From the NCBI GenBank assembly GCA_006937955.1, contig SSNP01000001.1:10450679-10514678 (forward strand): a stretch of DNA of 64,000 bases, in the 5' to 3' direction. The position numbers and the translations under genes were made by a program. Shown here in pieces: positions 22,256-37,200 of the stretch; the stretch's first letter is position 1; every line of letters begins with the position of its first letter. Under the pieces are notes generated by a model, which saw nothing but the letters and a program-made list of their open reading frames with translations, had not been told where the DNA came from and searched no databases. The stretch comes from Pachypanchax playfairii (taxonomy: Eukaryota; Chordata; Actinopteri; Cyprinodontiformes; Aplocheilidae).

Positions 22256-25200
22256 ATTTAGTCATTAAGATCACTTCCTGTGATGCACCTTGTGTTCTAC
22301 CTGTCTCCGCTGCTCGTTCTAGGACAGGTAGCCCAGATGGCTTCAGATGTTCGCAGTGTCCCGCCACCGTGACTCGTGCTATCAAACGTCCCAGGAAGAA
22401 GCTACGCACGCACGCCAACACCACAAGTACTTCAGATGAAACTAGTCTTAAGTAGCAAGAAAAACAAACTGCTCACCGAGTTAAAAAACTCAGTATGAAA
22501 TAAGATGTGAAGCCTAAGAGAGAGGATACATCAGGAGACTGAGCGGATACTCAAACTAGCTCTGCTTTTTTGGTACAGGAAGAGCAGCACATACAAAAAC
22601 CTGATACAATCAGACCCTTGTGGGGGACCCACCCATCAGATGAGCCAGATCAAGGGACCAGAGGGACTCGGGGACCAGACACACGTGCCAGTTCCAAAAA
22701 AAAAAAAAAAAAAAAAAAANNNNNNNNNNAAAAAAAAAAAAAAAAAAAAAACAGCATTTGTGTTAAACAGAGACAAAAAAGCTGGAAATCTTGTGTTCTG
22801 ATTGAAGTTAATACACATAAAACAAACCACCTGCTTCTAATTTACAAAGAAACTGTTTCCTAAATCAGTTACACAAGATACATTTTGTGTGAAACACTCT
22901 TCAAGTTTTGGTTTTCTGGCTCAGACTTTGTCCTCAGTTCACGAAATCAGCATTAGGTAAAAAATTAAAGCAACACTCCCACAACCCACAACCCCCCACA
23001 CACACACATATATATATATATATAAGTCCCATTGTCACATTTGTCTAAACTTCATGAATCTGAAACATCAGTAAATGAGTGTAAATGATAGTTTCGGTAG
23101 TTTCTAGTTTCTGTCATTTTAAAAAAGCTAACCCGGACCGTAATCATTATTTACACGTCCAGACTTCCTGGTTCAATAACGAATCACATGTGAGTCTGCA
23201 AGGCTGCCAAGTCTTCAACACAAGCAGCTGTAATTCCACAACAAGCAGCAGCAAAAAGTAAGAAACCACCACATCCTTCTAACTGATCAGCCGAGCTGCA
23301 CGTGATGGGGCGTTCAAACACACTTAGGAAAACTCAACACTGAACAAACAGGCCTTCAGACATTCCCAAAAATTAAACCAACACCAAGTAACTTTTCAAC
23401 CTTCATGAAATAGTTTCATAACTTCTGTGATTATATGGCGACTTACAACAAGTTGAATGACACCTCTGTCATGGCTTGAGGGGGTCTGTATCGCTTTCAC
23501 TGGCACTAAACAACTTTGAGGAGGATGGTGGGAACCCTGCCACACAAAAAACTACGAATGGATAGGCTGCTTTTCGGCATACGTCACTTCCCCTTTCCCC
23601 ATTCGTCATAAACACGGAACTCGATGCGACCTGTTACGCGCAACTGCAGCTAACATGGCAGAAGCCCCGAAAAAATGAAAAGTTTTGTCTGAGGAGACAA
23701 AAAAAGAAAAAGGGAGAGTAACCGGATAAAAGGACAGTCAAGAATCAACATAGGCCCGGCTTTCACTCGCTGGCGTGAGCTCAAAGTTGAGGAGGGATTT
23801 CCGACTGATGCTGCCGTGGCTCTGTTCCTGCTGGACTAGTAAGTATCTTTCTATTCTCAAATCAAAATGCTAATGCCAGCTTTCGGAAATTTGCATGGAA
23901 GTAATAACTGGCCACCAGGTTGACAGTTCATTCACTCAGCCACTGGAAACCGAAATGTAATGTAGTTCAATCCAACTGCTGGCGGACGGGGTATCTGGAT
24001 TTTACGACGCTACGCGCTGGTGCTCATGGGAAATGCAGGCTTCGTTCACGTAAAATAATACCGCTTTTGTCCAGTGGCGCCGCCAAAATAAACCTAAACT
24101 GAAAGCTCCTAAGTCCTGCTTTAAATAAATACAAGAGAAACTAAACAAGGAACAACATCAGAACTGGCAACCCAACAGAAAAATCAGGGAGGGGAGTGGC
24201 TGAGAGGGGATGGGTTTTTTCTACATGAACTGCAGGACTGGGATTTGATGACGAGGTCTAATTCTAACATACTGTATCTTTATAGAATATTCGGGTGCAC
24301 GTACATTTCTGCAGACGTCGAGTTTCACCCTCCTTGTTGGATAGAGAGAGGATTCTTGGCAGGATGCTTCCACAGCTTGTACTCTGCACCAGAGGCTGGT
24401 GGCTCTATGAAAACATTCACACAACAGTGTTACATCACATCATTGTCCATTTGCGTAGCGTCTGCTGTACATGTACCTTGGATTGAAAGCTGCGGCCAAG
24501 CGTTGCACATGGAAACTGGCTGTTTAGAGCGGGGCTGGTTTTTTTCCTGGGTAAAGTATCATTCAGATATGAACCGTCTTCTTTCTCCAATCGCTTCCTC
24601 TCCTCCAGCAAACGGAGATGCTAACCGAACAGACGGCGAGGAAAATAATGTGAGTGATGATCACGTCTTCATTAAAATAAACACAAAGGTAAATCTGATG
24701 AATACGTGTAGAGATTAGGATGTGGATGATTAGTATGTGTTAATAGTTTACAAGAGCAAAAGGATTGTAGTATCATCTGTATGGTGCTTCAATACAAAAT
24801 AACACAAAGTCTCGCGTTCCTGCACTGGCCAGTATAAAATATCAAAACATCAGTAAATAAAAATTATAATTAAAAAGTCAAGATGAAATTATGACTTTTC
24901 TTTAAAAATATTGTGATATATTTTGTTACATATCCAACCAAAAGATTTGGCTATGATTACTTTGGCGCCATCTAGTGGCAGTTCATGCAGTGACATGTGC
25001 AGCTACTAATTGTGTATTATAAATACAAGTATACAACATACTGTATACATACACACATACAAAGTCAAACAAAGAGTTACAGATGAATTCAACCACACGT
25101 TACCTGCCTGTGTCGCTGATGATGGTTTTTGACAGGAAGAGGAGGCGGGGGGGAGTCAGGGAGGGGGGAGGGATCTCGGTATGTGACCATGTTCTCTGGC

Positions 25201-28200
25201 CAGTGTACAGAAGGTGGTTTTGGAAGGGGGCGGGGATTTAGATGAGAAGAAGCAGAGGAGGAGGAAGAGGAGGGACAGTCGGCAGGTGAGGAAGAACAAT
25301 CGAGCTTTTAGGAAAGAAAGAAAAGAAAAAAACACAGTAAGAAAAAAGAAAATAGTTGTAATAGAAGGATGAAGTCGGGGTGGGGGGGGGAGGGGGTGTT
25401 CGCCCATCATCTGCCTGAATATGCTAAACTACTGAAAACAACTTTACAACTGGACACACCTCATCCTCCGCTGGTTTGGGGATGTCGTCATCAGAGGAAA
25501 GGGTTACCTCGGACTCGGGAGGGGCCAGAGAGGCGGCGGGGGCAGGTTTAGGGTCCTGCCCGAGCTGTGAGTACAGCTCATTGATTTCACTGACAGTGAC
25601 ATAACCCTGGAAGGTATCATGAAGAGAAATAAGGCAAAGAGAGAGAGAGGGTGAAGCTTAGCATCGAGTGAGTCGGCCATATTAAGATGTTATTTATTAG
25701 AACACTGCAAAAGCAACTTGTTACACAGTGTGGTTAAAACACACATCATAATAGACTCTGTGTGCAGTGCAGGAGTTCACAATGAACTGTACTAGTCACT
25801 GCAACCAGAAACCAAAGGAGGCAGGAAGGAAGGAAGGAAAGAAGGAAGGTAACAAGTACCTCAACGTTTTTGAGAAAAATTGAATAAAGGAACGACTGGC
25901 ACACGTCAGCCAAACAGGCTGCGTCCTAACGAGCAGACAAGGACACCCAAAAGATTCAGTGAAATGAATTCCACCCACTTCCTGGAGCTTTAACAGAGAT
26001 CAAAGACGAGAACTGTGTGTATCTTGTCAACCACACCTACCTCCCTTAGAGTGAAACTCCGACCTCCCGTAAGCTCGCCATATTTTTTTTCCAGTGAGGT
26101 GAGATTTTCTTTCTCCTAACAGAAAACAGAAAAACATAATGACGATTAAAAAAATGAAGACAAATCTAAATTGTATTGTAATGAGCTCGTCATCTCCTCC
26201 ATTTAATTTCAATATGATGATAAAGGTAGAGTTTAGTGTGTCCTCGCCGCCAGTGATGATTTTGTCAACGATGATGAAAATATTTCATTGACGACCATTT
26301 TTCATGATAATGACGTGACGATGAGCTAAAAATGTCTCTTGTGGACAATCAAAGATGATGAGACGAATACAAGCTTTCGTCAGCGAAACTTAGATGTTGG
26401 CACGAGTTACAACACATGATGTTTCCTTACTGTGGGTGTAATCTGTTCAAAGTTTCTACCTGCACCATATCCTCGTTTTACCACGCCCCCCAATCTGACC
26501 CATATGTTGCGCAAGCTCTGCATAACAAGACACCTGCAGCGGGAGCATGGCGGTGTCACCGGACGGGCTTAGCCTTAATGGTCGGAAACGGCCTTTAACG
26601 ACATTTGGAGATTCTTTCAATACAGTGCGATGGAAAGGAAAACTGAGTGCTTAGTGGGAAAAGGAGACGGAGGCAAATGTGGTCACAAACTTTAAGGCAA
26701 AAATACCACAAACCTAAAGCGGCACCACGCCGATATTTAGTCAAAGGTAAATTATATAACAAGTCCTATGCACATGCCATATACAGACAATTTTACTCTT
26801 ATGCTTAGTTATCTGTATATCTACTGGTGCAAATGGACTGCTAACTTTGGGCTAAAATTAGCTTGTTTGCGCTGCTAACTTCAGGTTAAATTAGTTTGAT
26901 TGCGCTGATATCAGTTCATTAGCATATGTTTTGTTATTTTATGTTATAGAACATGCTGGGATATCATCATTGTGTGGGTAGAACAGCCAAAATATTTACT
27001 CAGCTACTTCATTTAAAGCGGATATACCCGATTTCAAAATGCCTAGCTTAGACTGTAAACAAAGTCACAGAACTCTCAGCCCCTCCCATTGGGTAGAATT
27101 CCTAAGCCACGCCCCCTCAGGTTTGGAAACACGTGTAGCCCCAGAAGACGACCGAGTGCAAGACACTGGTCCGCAGTTCATTCAAGTACCGTAACATGGC
27201 GGAATCACCGGTAAGTGAAAACAATATAACAACAAACAACTGACATTAATTGTTACTTTGTCCTGAACCTGATGCGGAACCAGCCGGCGGCTGTTTCTCC
27301 TGCTGTGACACGGTAGAGCGGTGAACACTCCCAGCAGTGGTGTGCTGCCGTAATATGTCTCAGTTTTTTAGGAGCACAGAAGCCAAATAAATGCAGAAAT
27401 CTGTATGACTGGAGAGACTGTCCAATCATTCCTTTTGGGTCGAACCATTTGATTGATTGATGTTTTAGACAAATACGGGAGAACCACTTCATTATTTTGT
27501 TCTTTTTTTTTTTTTTTTTTAAATCCATGCTGTATTAAAACGTTTTTAATGGGCATGAAAAAAAATATGTTAAGCTAATTTGTTATGCAAATTAAGTATA
27601 GCAGCTTTTACTCTAGTAGAAATAAATGGTAGCAACAACTGAGTAAAAATGCTAGGAGTAAGTAATACTTGAATACTGTGAGCAGTACTGAGTAAAAGGG
27701 ATTTATGTTTCAGTCACGATATATATTTTGAGAAACAAAACATAATGTGAAAATCTAAATAATGCATGAAAATGTTTGTAAAGTTCATCAATACTAATTC
27801 TGAGGAATACAATCCTAGAAACATACAAAAATATGTATTTTCACATTAAGCTTTTGTTCCTTAAAGATTTACTCACAGATGAAACAGGTTTTAATACTCA
27901 AGTGAGATTTGTTATTATCCTGCACAGGTAGAAGTACAAAGAACTTCATAATACAACCACTTCCAAATGTTACTCAAGTACATATGCAGTTGAGTAAATG
28001 TAACTGAATACTAGCCGCCTCTGGTTACTATATCTCTTTTTGAGTGAAATGAGGGAGGAATGGGTCATTTTTGATGTTGTTCCTTGTATGCAAATGAAGA
28101 GCATATTTAACCCTCTGGGGTCCAAGGGTTTTTTGGAGAAATAAACTTTTGACTTTTTTTTGTTTAAATGCTACTAAAACACCACCTTTCAATGCCCCAT

Positions 28201-31200
28201 AATGTCCTATACCTTGTTTTTTTTATTTTGAATTGAAATATCATAAACCGCTGTGTAAATGAGGCTCCTTTGCTTGAAATAAAGAGTATTAGAATAAAAA
28301 ATACAAAAAAAAATTAGGCGAAAATTAGAATATCACACTTTATTCAACAAAAACCCACACTAAATATCAATGAATAAGAAAAAATAAATTTGACAACCGC
28401 GCGTCATGCGCAAAAGACAAAGGCTCTGATTGGAACACCGACTTTGACACGACACTGTATCCCTTGTGAATGGGCTAGAGCGATGCCGGAACTACCGTCT
28501 GAAAGCTTGGATTCTCCCAATTTAGAGGGGAAAAAAGCAAGTTTCTATCTTTTATGGTTCGGAAGCTATGTTCGATTAAACACAACAAGGTCCCTGGCAT
28601 CGTCGACGATGACGGCGTCCCCGTAGCGTTAATTATGTGTACATTCAGTTACAGTGCAACCATGTCCCTATCTGTTTGTGAAATCATGTGTTAAACATGT
28701 AGCTAGAGTTACATATAGTGGGGTATGGAAGTATTTTAATTAAGGTACAGTGTTGTAACACCTGCTGATGTGTATATTTGTTTGATTTTTCTCATCCAGA
28801 TACCTGAGACTATAACTGTCAAAGCTGGTGGTGATGCAAAGAGCAACACTGGAGCGCAGTCGTCCATCCCTGCAGCTTGGATGTAAATACAAGTCAGACT
28901 CACCAGAACAACAAGCCAACGAGGAGGCACTAGCTCTTTGGCTTGGGCGCACCGGTCTACCTACTCGCACAGTGGAAGTTTTTATTCACATGATGGAAAT
29001 TTTTGATAAGAGGCTAATTGATAAGCTTTATGATTCTTTATTCGCCCTGGAACAGAGCGCGTCGCTGGCTTGTGTCTCTGGTCGCTGTCGCCTCCCGTTT
29101 GTCAAGTTTGCAAAGTGGCTGCGATGAGTCTCGCTGTCGCCTCCCGTGTGTCGGGTCCATGAAGCGCCCACCGCTGTCTATTATTATGTAAAATAAAAAG
29201 GGGCAGACGCTCTGAGGACAGCGTGTCACCATATTAGCTGGACTTTCCATCACTATCACACATGGTCATACCCGCTGAAGCATTGATTCAAGGTTGCTCC
29301 TCTCCTTTAGGAAGCTCTCCTTCTCTCGCTCGGCCTGCTGGGTAATCTGCTCTGCCTGCTTCTTCAGCGTTACCAGCCGCTCCTGAAGGAGGATAAAAAC
29401 GCTAATTACATCTTTCAGAACGTTCCTGCAGAGCGGCAGCGTCGTAAACACGTTTAATCACACAGGGTGGATTCTTAAGAGTGTAATCTTTTACGGTTAA
29501 CTCGAGTCTGACGATACCTTGCGAGTGACGGTGCTGCGCTGGTAGTCTGCGATGTCGCGGAGCAGCTGCTGCGTGCACGTCTCCTTCTCCTCGTCTTGTC
29601 TGCTCTCCCTCTCCAGCTGCTGAAACTCCAGGTCTTCAAAACGTTTTGTTTCCGCCTCCAGCACTTCACAGTCCTATAACACACAGCCAAACCAGGATGA
29701 ACGCACTAAACATGGACACGTAAAACTACATCTTACTAGATTTCATGACATATGTATGTAAAAGTATTTTCTTTTAGATTTTTATAACAAATATTTAATA
29801 GCTAAAGACTCTCAGAATGTTCTGGTTTATTCCTTCAGCATGTCGTCTCGACTCAGAAGCAGGAAAACAATAAAACTATTATTTATTAGTTCTAACTGTG
29901 ACAGAGAAGCTTTTCTAAGAACTAAAGTATATTTTGAATAAATTAACTTAAAAGTTTTAAACATTAATATAAACATGGGGGCAGACTGGACATGTGGAAA
30001 CCTTTCACAGTTAGTTTGTAACCAGCTTTAACCCGCCATGTTAGTTCTCAGGGTTCCCTTTGCGTCTTGGCCGTACCCGTACACCGTACCCCCCCCACAG
30101 GCTACATTTAGATATCTTTAATGTGATCATTGTTTGGATTGATCGTGTAACTGGGTTCTGAAAACATCCATCCGGTTATGAAAAGCGTTTACATGTGCCA
30201 CGTGTTTGATCAGACTAGATATTTTGACATGAAATACCGGAAACGTCTGTAGAAGAAGAAGCAGCAGACTTCAGCTGTAAACAAACATGGCTGCGTTTGT
30301 TTAGACTTTCTACAATCACGTCACAATCTTTTTTATAAAACCTCCAGTAACGCATTTGTGTCTGAAACTGCCATGTTTTCATCCAGCTTCCGTAAAAGCC
30401 CACGAAAGACACGTCAACGCAGAACAGACACGCACAGCGATCAGATTAACTATCGGCGTATCCCACCTGTCTCAATCAGAATGAGTCTAAGTAATCTGAA
30501 CGGCATGTTTACATGAAGCATTTTTATTCTTATCAGAATTTTTATCCAATTAAATGTGCTCATGTAAACACGGCTACTGTTTCCTAAAACACCACTTGAC
30601 AACTATATATGTTGCATCTCTGATGTTGATCTGAAAATTAAAAAAAATAAAGTCTTAAGAGTTAATTACAATTAAAAACCTGTACAGGTCAGATGGTTTT
30701 AGATCAATTATTTTCCTTCGAAATTCTAAAAAGTACTGATGATCCTTTTTGTTCAAATAGAAGAGATTAAATAGACAGAAACATCTTCTGGCATCATGAC
30801 CACCAAAGACACAAACACTTGCTTCTTATTACACTCCTTAAGAAATCCTGGCTGAAAGAAAAGAAATTATATGACGTCACTTTCAAACAAAACAAAAGTC
30901 AAAACCTTGTTTGTAATTTTTAACGGTACCAAACGCTGCTGTAACCCAGAACGACTGAATGGGATGAATAAAGACAGAAACCAGCTGTGTCAGACAGTCA
31001 GAAGACAGAACTTGAATGAGATGAAGCAAAGTCAGGAGGAATTTACAGCAGCTCAGGAAATATGTGTTTACGTGCACATAAAACTGTGTTAATGTCATGT
31101 GACCCGCCCCCAAATAAATCCACCCTGTTAACTCTTAAGGTTCCAGAGTTTCCTCATAAAGATCCTTTTTTGGACAACATATTTTCATAAGGCTGAGGCT

Positions 31201-34200
31201 TTAAAATGATGAGCAATAAAGGATCATAAATACAACTTTTAAATATTTTTTTTGTAATTGTATTGACAAAAAAAAAGTAATTAAAAATCAGTTAATTTGC
31301 AAAAAAAAAGGTTATTGAAATGTCTAGATTTACAAACACAAGTCAAATATCTGAAAACAGCAAACAGGGAAAGAGTCCACCTCTCTCTCTCTCTCTTCAT
31401 GGATCAAGTAGGTCTCTCTACCCTGCCATATCTTATACATGTCTGCCACTTACAGATGCTGGGCAGAATAAACAATGTGTGATTTATAGTGTAAAGGCCT
31501 GTTTTAGTACCATGTTCACTATATGAAACATGATTTCTACTCCTCACATATGTTCATTATTTTCCTGAATGGCTGTTGTGTTTTTCCATGATCAGCAAAA
31601 AGAGCACAGATACTTGAATGGTGTATGTGTGTGTGTGTGTGTGTGTGTACTGACCCTGGCTAGCTGCTCCTGCAGGGGCTCCTTGGTGGCTTCAGGGCAG
31701 CTGTCCAGCTGGGAGCGCTGCTCACACACAATCTGAGCCAACCTCTCTACTCTGCCCCTTTCTGCCTGCAGCAACTCGCACGCCTGGTACACGCACACGT
31801 GCACACGTGTACGCACATACCCACACAACATGTACACATTTGTGTACATATAAATACAAAGACAAGGACATAGACACACACAGGACAGAGAGAGGATGGC
31901 TGAGTTAGTGGGGAGTCGGGGGGTTGACAGTTAGTTACTATGGCGTTTGGGTCAGTACGGCCAGTCTGGAGGGAAGAGAAGGAGGCAGAGGGGAAAAACC
32001 TGGCCGAGCGATGAAGAGCGGGTTTTAGGATTGAGAGGTGGTATAAATATTAAAACAAGGTTTTATGTCCTGACTTTATCCAGTTTGGTTGCATGGAAAT
32101 GATTGAAGAAATGGGTGGGAAGGGAAACATGGACACGCTAACACGTTAGCTAACACTGTCTGCAACACAGACAAGCACTCAAGTATGTCCAAGCACTCAG
32201 ATCAGATAAGACCTTCAGAGCCAGATGAACCTAACTTCACCTCTCTGTGTCAGTCTAACGAAGGGGAACTGTCTAATTCCTGAACAAAGAACGCATATTT
32301 ACTTGTATCAACTATAAACAAATTATCATGTAGGGGCATAAAAACACTCTTGCTTGGATTCATCCAGGATTGTCCTGCAGTGGTGTGTGTCAGATAGAAC
32401 CCCTCGGTGACTGATGCATTCTGGGTAGTATTAGCAGATGTATATTTGGAACGGAGAGAGCATGAGAGGGATTAACACCGCCTGGTTAGTCACATGACTC
32501 CTGAATGTATGAAAGTCTCTAGGCAGCTTATATATGTTCCAATACCACATTCCAGCTGCCTTATAAATAATATAATGACCCTTTCTGTCACAAATATTAT
32601 GTGGCGTAACTTAAGTTTATACAATCTCACCAAACTAGTGTAAAAATGTATTGATTAAATACCTTTTCTTTTTCCTGTTGGGACTTTGTCTCCAGGTCTT
32701 CTATTTTATTGTGAAGTGCTTCCAAAGCTTCTTTTTCCTGCATCAGAGCAGCTGATTCAGAGTCATGCTCGGCCTCAACCAGAGCTCGCTCTACCTCCAC
32801 CTGTCAAAAAAAACACCTTTCTTTCATTAAATGAGTGGATGTCTGTGTTTAATAATAGTTTGATAAAACTCTTGTATGATACGATCTCAGTTGAGTCCTG
32901 TCATTTCACCTCTCGTGCAGATTCCTCCATCTGGTTGTCCAGTTCTTTGATTTTTTGTTCCAGCTCCTCGATATTGTTCAGCACCTGAATCCTCTCCTCC
33001 TCCACGTGTCTCACTCCCTCCTCTGAAGGCACCGAGTGGAAGGCTGCATCCTCCACAGCCTGATGAGAATGTCAACAGCACAGTTATTGATACATAATAC
33101 AAGTTTTCAGCGTGTTCGTGTTTTAAGCCCCGCCCCCTCCATGTAAATGATATTTTCTTGTGCTTATGTTGATTCATGTTCAAATACTTATTTGTATAAT
33201 CTGTTTAGTAGCGATTAGTATTTTGACGCATTAAAAATATCATGATTGCAGACCGTGACTCTAACCCGTCTTTTACACTGGAGGCGTAAGTGGTGCGTAA
33301 GCGTAATACGCGGCTGATATCCGTCATTAAAGTCAGTGGGACCCTTTCAACCGGGCGCGAAGCGGCACGCGCGAGACCCGTCTCAGAAGCGTAGTGTCAG
33401 TGCGTAAAAAATAGAAATGCCTTGTAAATGCCATATGTTTATAAAACGCGTCAAGCTCAGCAGCTTAATTTGGACAGGAACTCAAGCATTCATGAAAATT
33501 AAAACACCCGGAAGTTTCAAAATAAAATGGCACGAGCAGATTTCCATTTGCTTGACTTCGAAAAATACATGATCTGTGACAGGTTTCAAGTCTGTAGGTG
33601 GTGTGAAAATAAACCACATAACCTTCTCGATTCATGCCATCGTCTTTCTCCCTGCTCGTTGTTGTGTGTATACTGACAAAATCGCGCGTGATTTTGCAAT
33701 TCTCCATTGATTTTGTGATCTCCCAGCTAGACTAGCTAGACCAGACGCTTTCACGAGAGACGCATGTCTGAAATGCTCCCGATGGGAAGGGAAGCACGCC
33801 GGATTTCGCGAGCAAAGCGCCGCTACACGTCCAGTGGACAGGAGGGGTAAAAACACAACATGGCAACAAACATCTATGATCACTTTTAAACAGCAGAAGT
33901 TAAAAGTGACGGTTTTTCATTGATTGTTGATCAATTCTTGCTCAAATGAATTCTTTCTTATAAACTGCTGCAAATATTTTCTCATTTTTTCATGTTTTGA
34001 CTGAGATGAATGTCCATTGGGCTGCAGGAAGGTTCAAGTGGTAGCAAATTCAACGGATGCCTTCTATCCCCTCCACCCGGCATAGAAACAAGCAGGTATA
34101 GAAAATGATGAACGGCTGGATGCACACCAACCAGCTGCCAATTATAAATGGAAACAGTTGTCCTGCTGTAATCTAATAAATGAGCTGTAAATATCCTCCA

Positions 34201-37200
34201 TCCTATATGTGTAAACGATATCAATACTTTCTAAGGACTATCTAGATCAAAGTGTGTTAGGGGATGAGAAACGTGACTGATGTCAGTGTTTGTGATGCAG
34301 ATCCGGGTGCAAGACGATTTATATAAACACACGTCTCACTTTATCAAGTTTGTTTGTTTCTTCCTTCATGTGTGTTATGTAATCTGAGATTAGAGAAATT
34401 GTAAAATAAATACAAACTAGAACTAAAAGCGAATAATATATGAGTTATACCTCATTTGTTCTTGGTGCACGTGGAGATGGTGAGGGAGCGAAGCTTCGCA
34501 GACTGACAGCAGCAGCTTCCGCCCTGTAATCTCTGGTCCCGCTGCTACGCCTTCGTCGTACCTGTAGCTCATCATCATCGTAGTAACCGTTCTCTAATCT
34601 GGGGGAGGTCACATGACCTTTCTCTGATGTCCCATTACAAGCTGAAGAGTCTGAGAACACCGATGCTGCATCGTCATCATTCAGCTGGAGCTTCTCGAGC
34701 TCCTGGTTGATCTTCTGAAGGTTTGCGACGGCGGAAGTGGAACTCGGGGCCGATCCGCCCGCGTCTCTTTCGGTCCGTCCGAACTCGGAACAAAGAGACA
34801 GGATAGTTTCGAGCCGCTGCCTCTCCTTAAACACGTGAAAGTATGTGTTAGGAAAATGTTTTTACAATCATGTATCAGCTTTTAAATAACAGTTTAACTT
34901 TTACATTTAACAATCCAAAATAAACAGTTATACGAGGGTTACATAAGGATTACCTGGGGAAGCATCGTAGAAGTCAGTAACTCCAGCTCTGACAGAATAA
35001 TATTTACTTTGGAGTCAACGTCATAATTTTCTTATATTATTTAACCCATTCAAGTTAAAAATATGACCTCCATGTAGCAGAAATGCTATTTTCTCTTTCT
35101 TTTGGTCCCTACAGAAAAGTTCTCCTCCCACTATTCTGGCTGCCCGAGCACAGCTATATGTGGCGAGCTACGGAAACTCCAGACAGCCAAAATAACCCCT
35201 TGCTGTGATATCTCCTGTAAAATAGAGAGCCGCACAGTGTGACTGTGTGAGTACTATTAGAAACAGGGACGGGGCACATTTCAGTGTATGTGAGTGGCAG
35301 AGAGCGAGTGAGCTAATGAGAACATGGACAGCTGTCAGCTACGATCGGAAGTGAAAACAAACCACGAGGAATGTGCGTCTGTAACGCCTCAGAGGACGCT
35401 AAACTGGTTCCTGGATATTGTGTGCCAGTGATAAGTTAAAAGATCGTTGTCTGTTCGTTTACAAAGATAAAAATTGTAAGAAGAGTAAAAGTGAATGACA
35501 AAACAGAAAAAAAGAAAAATGGAGATCTACAAAGAGAAATGGATTTTTCTGACCCACAGGGGATAAAATGATTTATACCTTGTACTTTAAAGGTCCCGTA
35601 TGATGCTAAATCAACCATATTGAGATGTTATTTCCCTTATAAAAAAACCTCCAGAGTGGTTTCTGGTTTAATTTACGCATTTCTCAGTAATCCTCTTGCA
35701 TCCTGCGCTCTGAGCAGCTGCTCTAATCTCTCCTGGAAAACAACTGACTGTAACATAGTGATGTAACAATGTTACACCAGGAAGTGCCCAACGTGTCCAC
35801 GCTGCCCCTACAGGTTAAACACACACGCCCACTTTTTTCACAGGTGCGAGATGCAGGAGTCCAAAGCAAGAAGCACCACCGTTTTGTAGTATTTTACTTT
35901 CTAAAAATGTCTTGGTGCATTTGGCTGCGAGAGTTACAGGAATTTATTCACCATTTTATTCAGGCAGCTCAAAGCCACATCATGAAATAGGCAGCACTCA
36001 CAGGAGGGAGGAGGGATTTTAAACCGAGCGTTTTATAACTCCAGGATAAATGTTATATTTAAAGGGACTTAAGGCAAGATTTGTGAAAAACTACACATGC
36101 ATTTCCAGTTTATTCAATGCTAATGGGTCATGAAGCATTAAAAACCCAAAATAATGAGGCCATCCGCATATATGTCTGTTGCCTTGGAAACGCTGTGTGC
36201 TACATAATGCGCTGCAGTTCGACGTCCGAATTTCCCGCGCAGTTGTAGGGATGTGACGTAAATTGACGCTGCATGCGCGTTGCCGACAGCTCTTGAACAG
36301 GAAGAACATGGCCGCCGTGGACTTGGATTCAAACACTGAAGGTATACTTATGGATGTTTCTGCAGCCAGCAAACGACCTGCATCCACTCTCACCCCCCAA
36401 AAAAGTGGCACAACGAAGAAAAAAAAAAGACTTTATCAGCGGCATCTCGTGAGTCTAAAAAAAAATATGACCGAAGCCGGGCAGGCACCCGCATAAATAT
36501 TGGATATGCGTTCGGTTCATGGAGGGAACTTCAGCTGCATTTGGGAGTGAAAACGGATGCTGACATGGCTCATTTCCTTGTGACCAGGTGAGAAAACATT
36601 ATAGGTCGTGTTTAGAGCCTGATACAGTATGAAAATGATGAGATCAAATCAAATAACAGAGTGGAGAGACCTGACGTGAAGTATGTTAGCCTCCCCGGTG
36701 CAGTGCTGTGAAGACGAACAGTCTGTAAAGTGTCTGTGCGCGCCCCCGTGCCGGCTTGGCTGGTGGCTGCAGTTAGCCACAGCGCCTGTCGCGGCAGCAC
36801 TGAGTCAGATTTTGTAAAGCTGCCTTAAGTTCCTTTAAGGACAAATGAAGACTATATAACACCAAAGGTAAGATTTGATCATGTATGTTGAAAGCTGTAA
36901 AATAGCAGGATACAGGACCTTTAAATAGATTGTTTTAAAGGAGTCATAACCTGAAATTTGAACTTTTCCACATGAAAACATTTATATTATGTTTTCCTAA
37001 TGATTTTATACTGGCTGGAAAGCCAATTTTTAAAAGTTGAGCATTTGTTCACCCCTGACTTCTTCAACCTGACTTATTTTGTGCACCCCACGTGCATGTG
37101 CACTAAAAAAAAAAATTGTGAGTTGCTCTGTTGTTGACTGCCAAAGTCAACAAGCAAATGTTTTTGGTTTCCCAACATCGGACCAAACTACGAGGGTCCA

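Noticed and set aside
22313..22402. Candidate missing phldb2 exon (CTTCTTCC...GAGACAG|GTAGAA)
   Set aside because: It has AG and GT borders, but no frame enters in phase 0 and leaves in phase 1. The translation also does not resemble PHLDB proteins.
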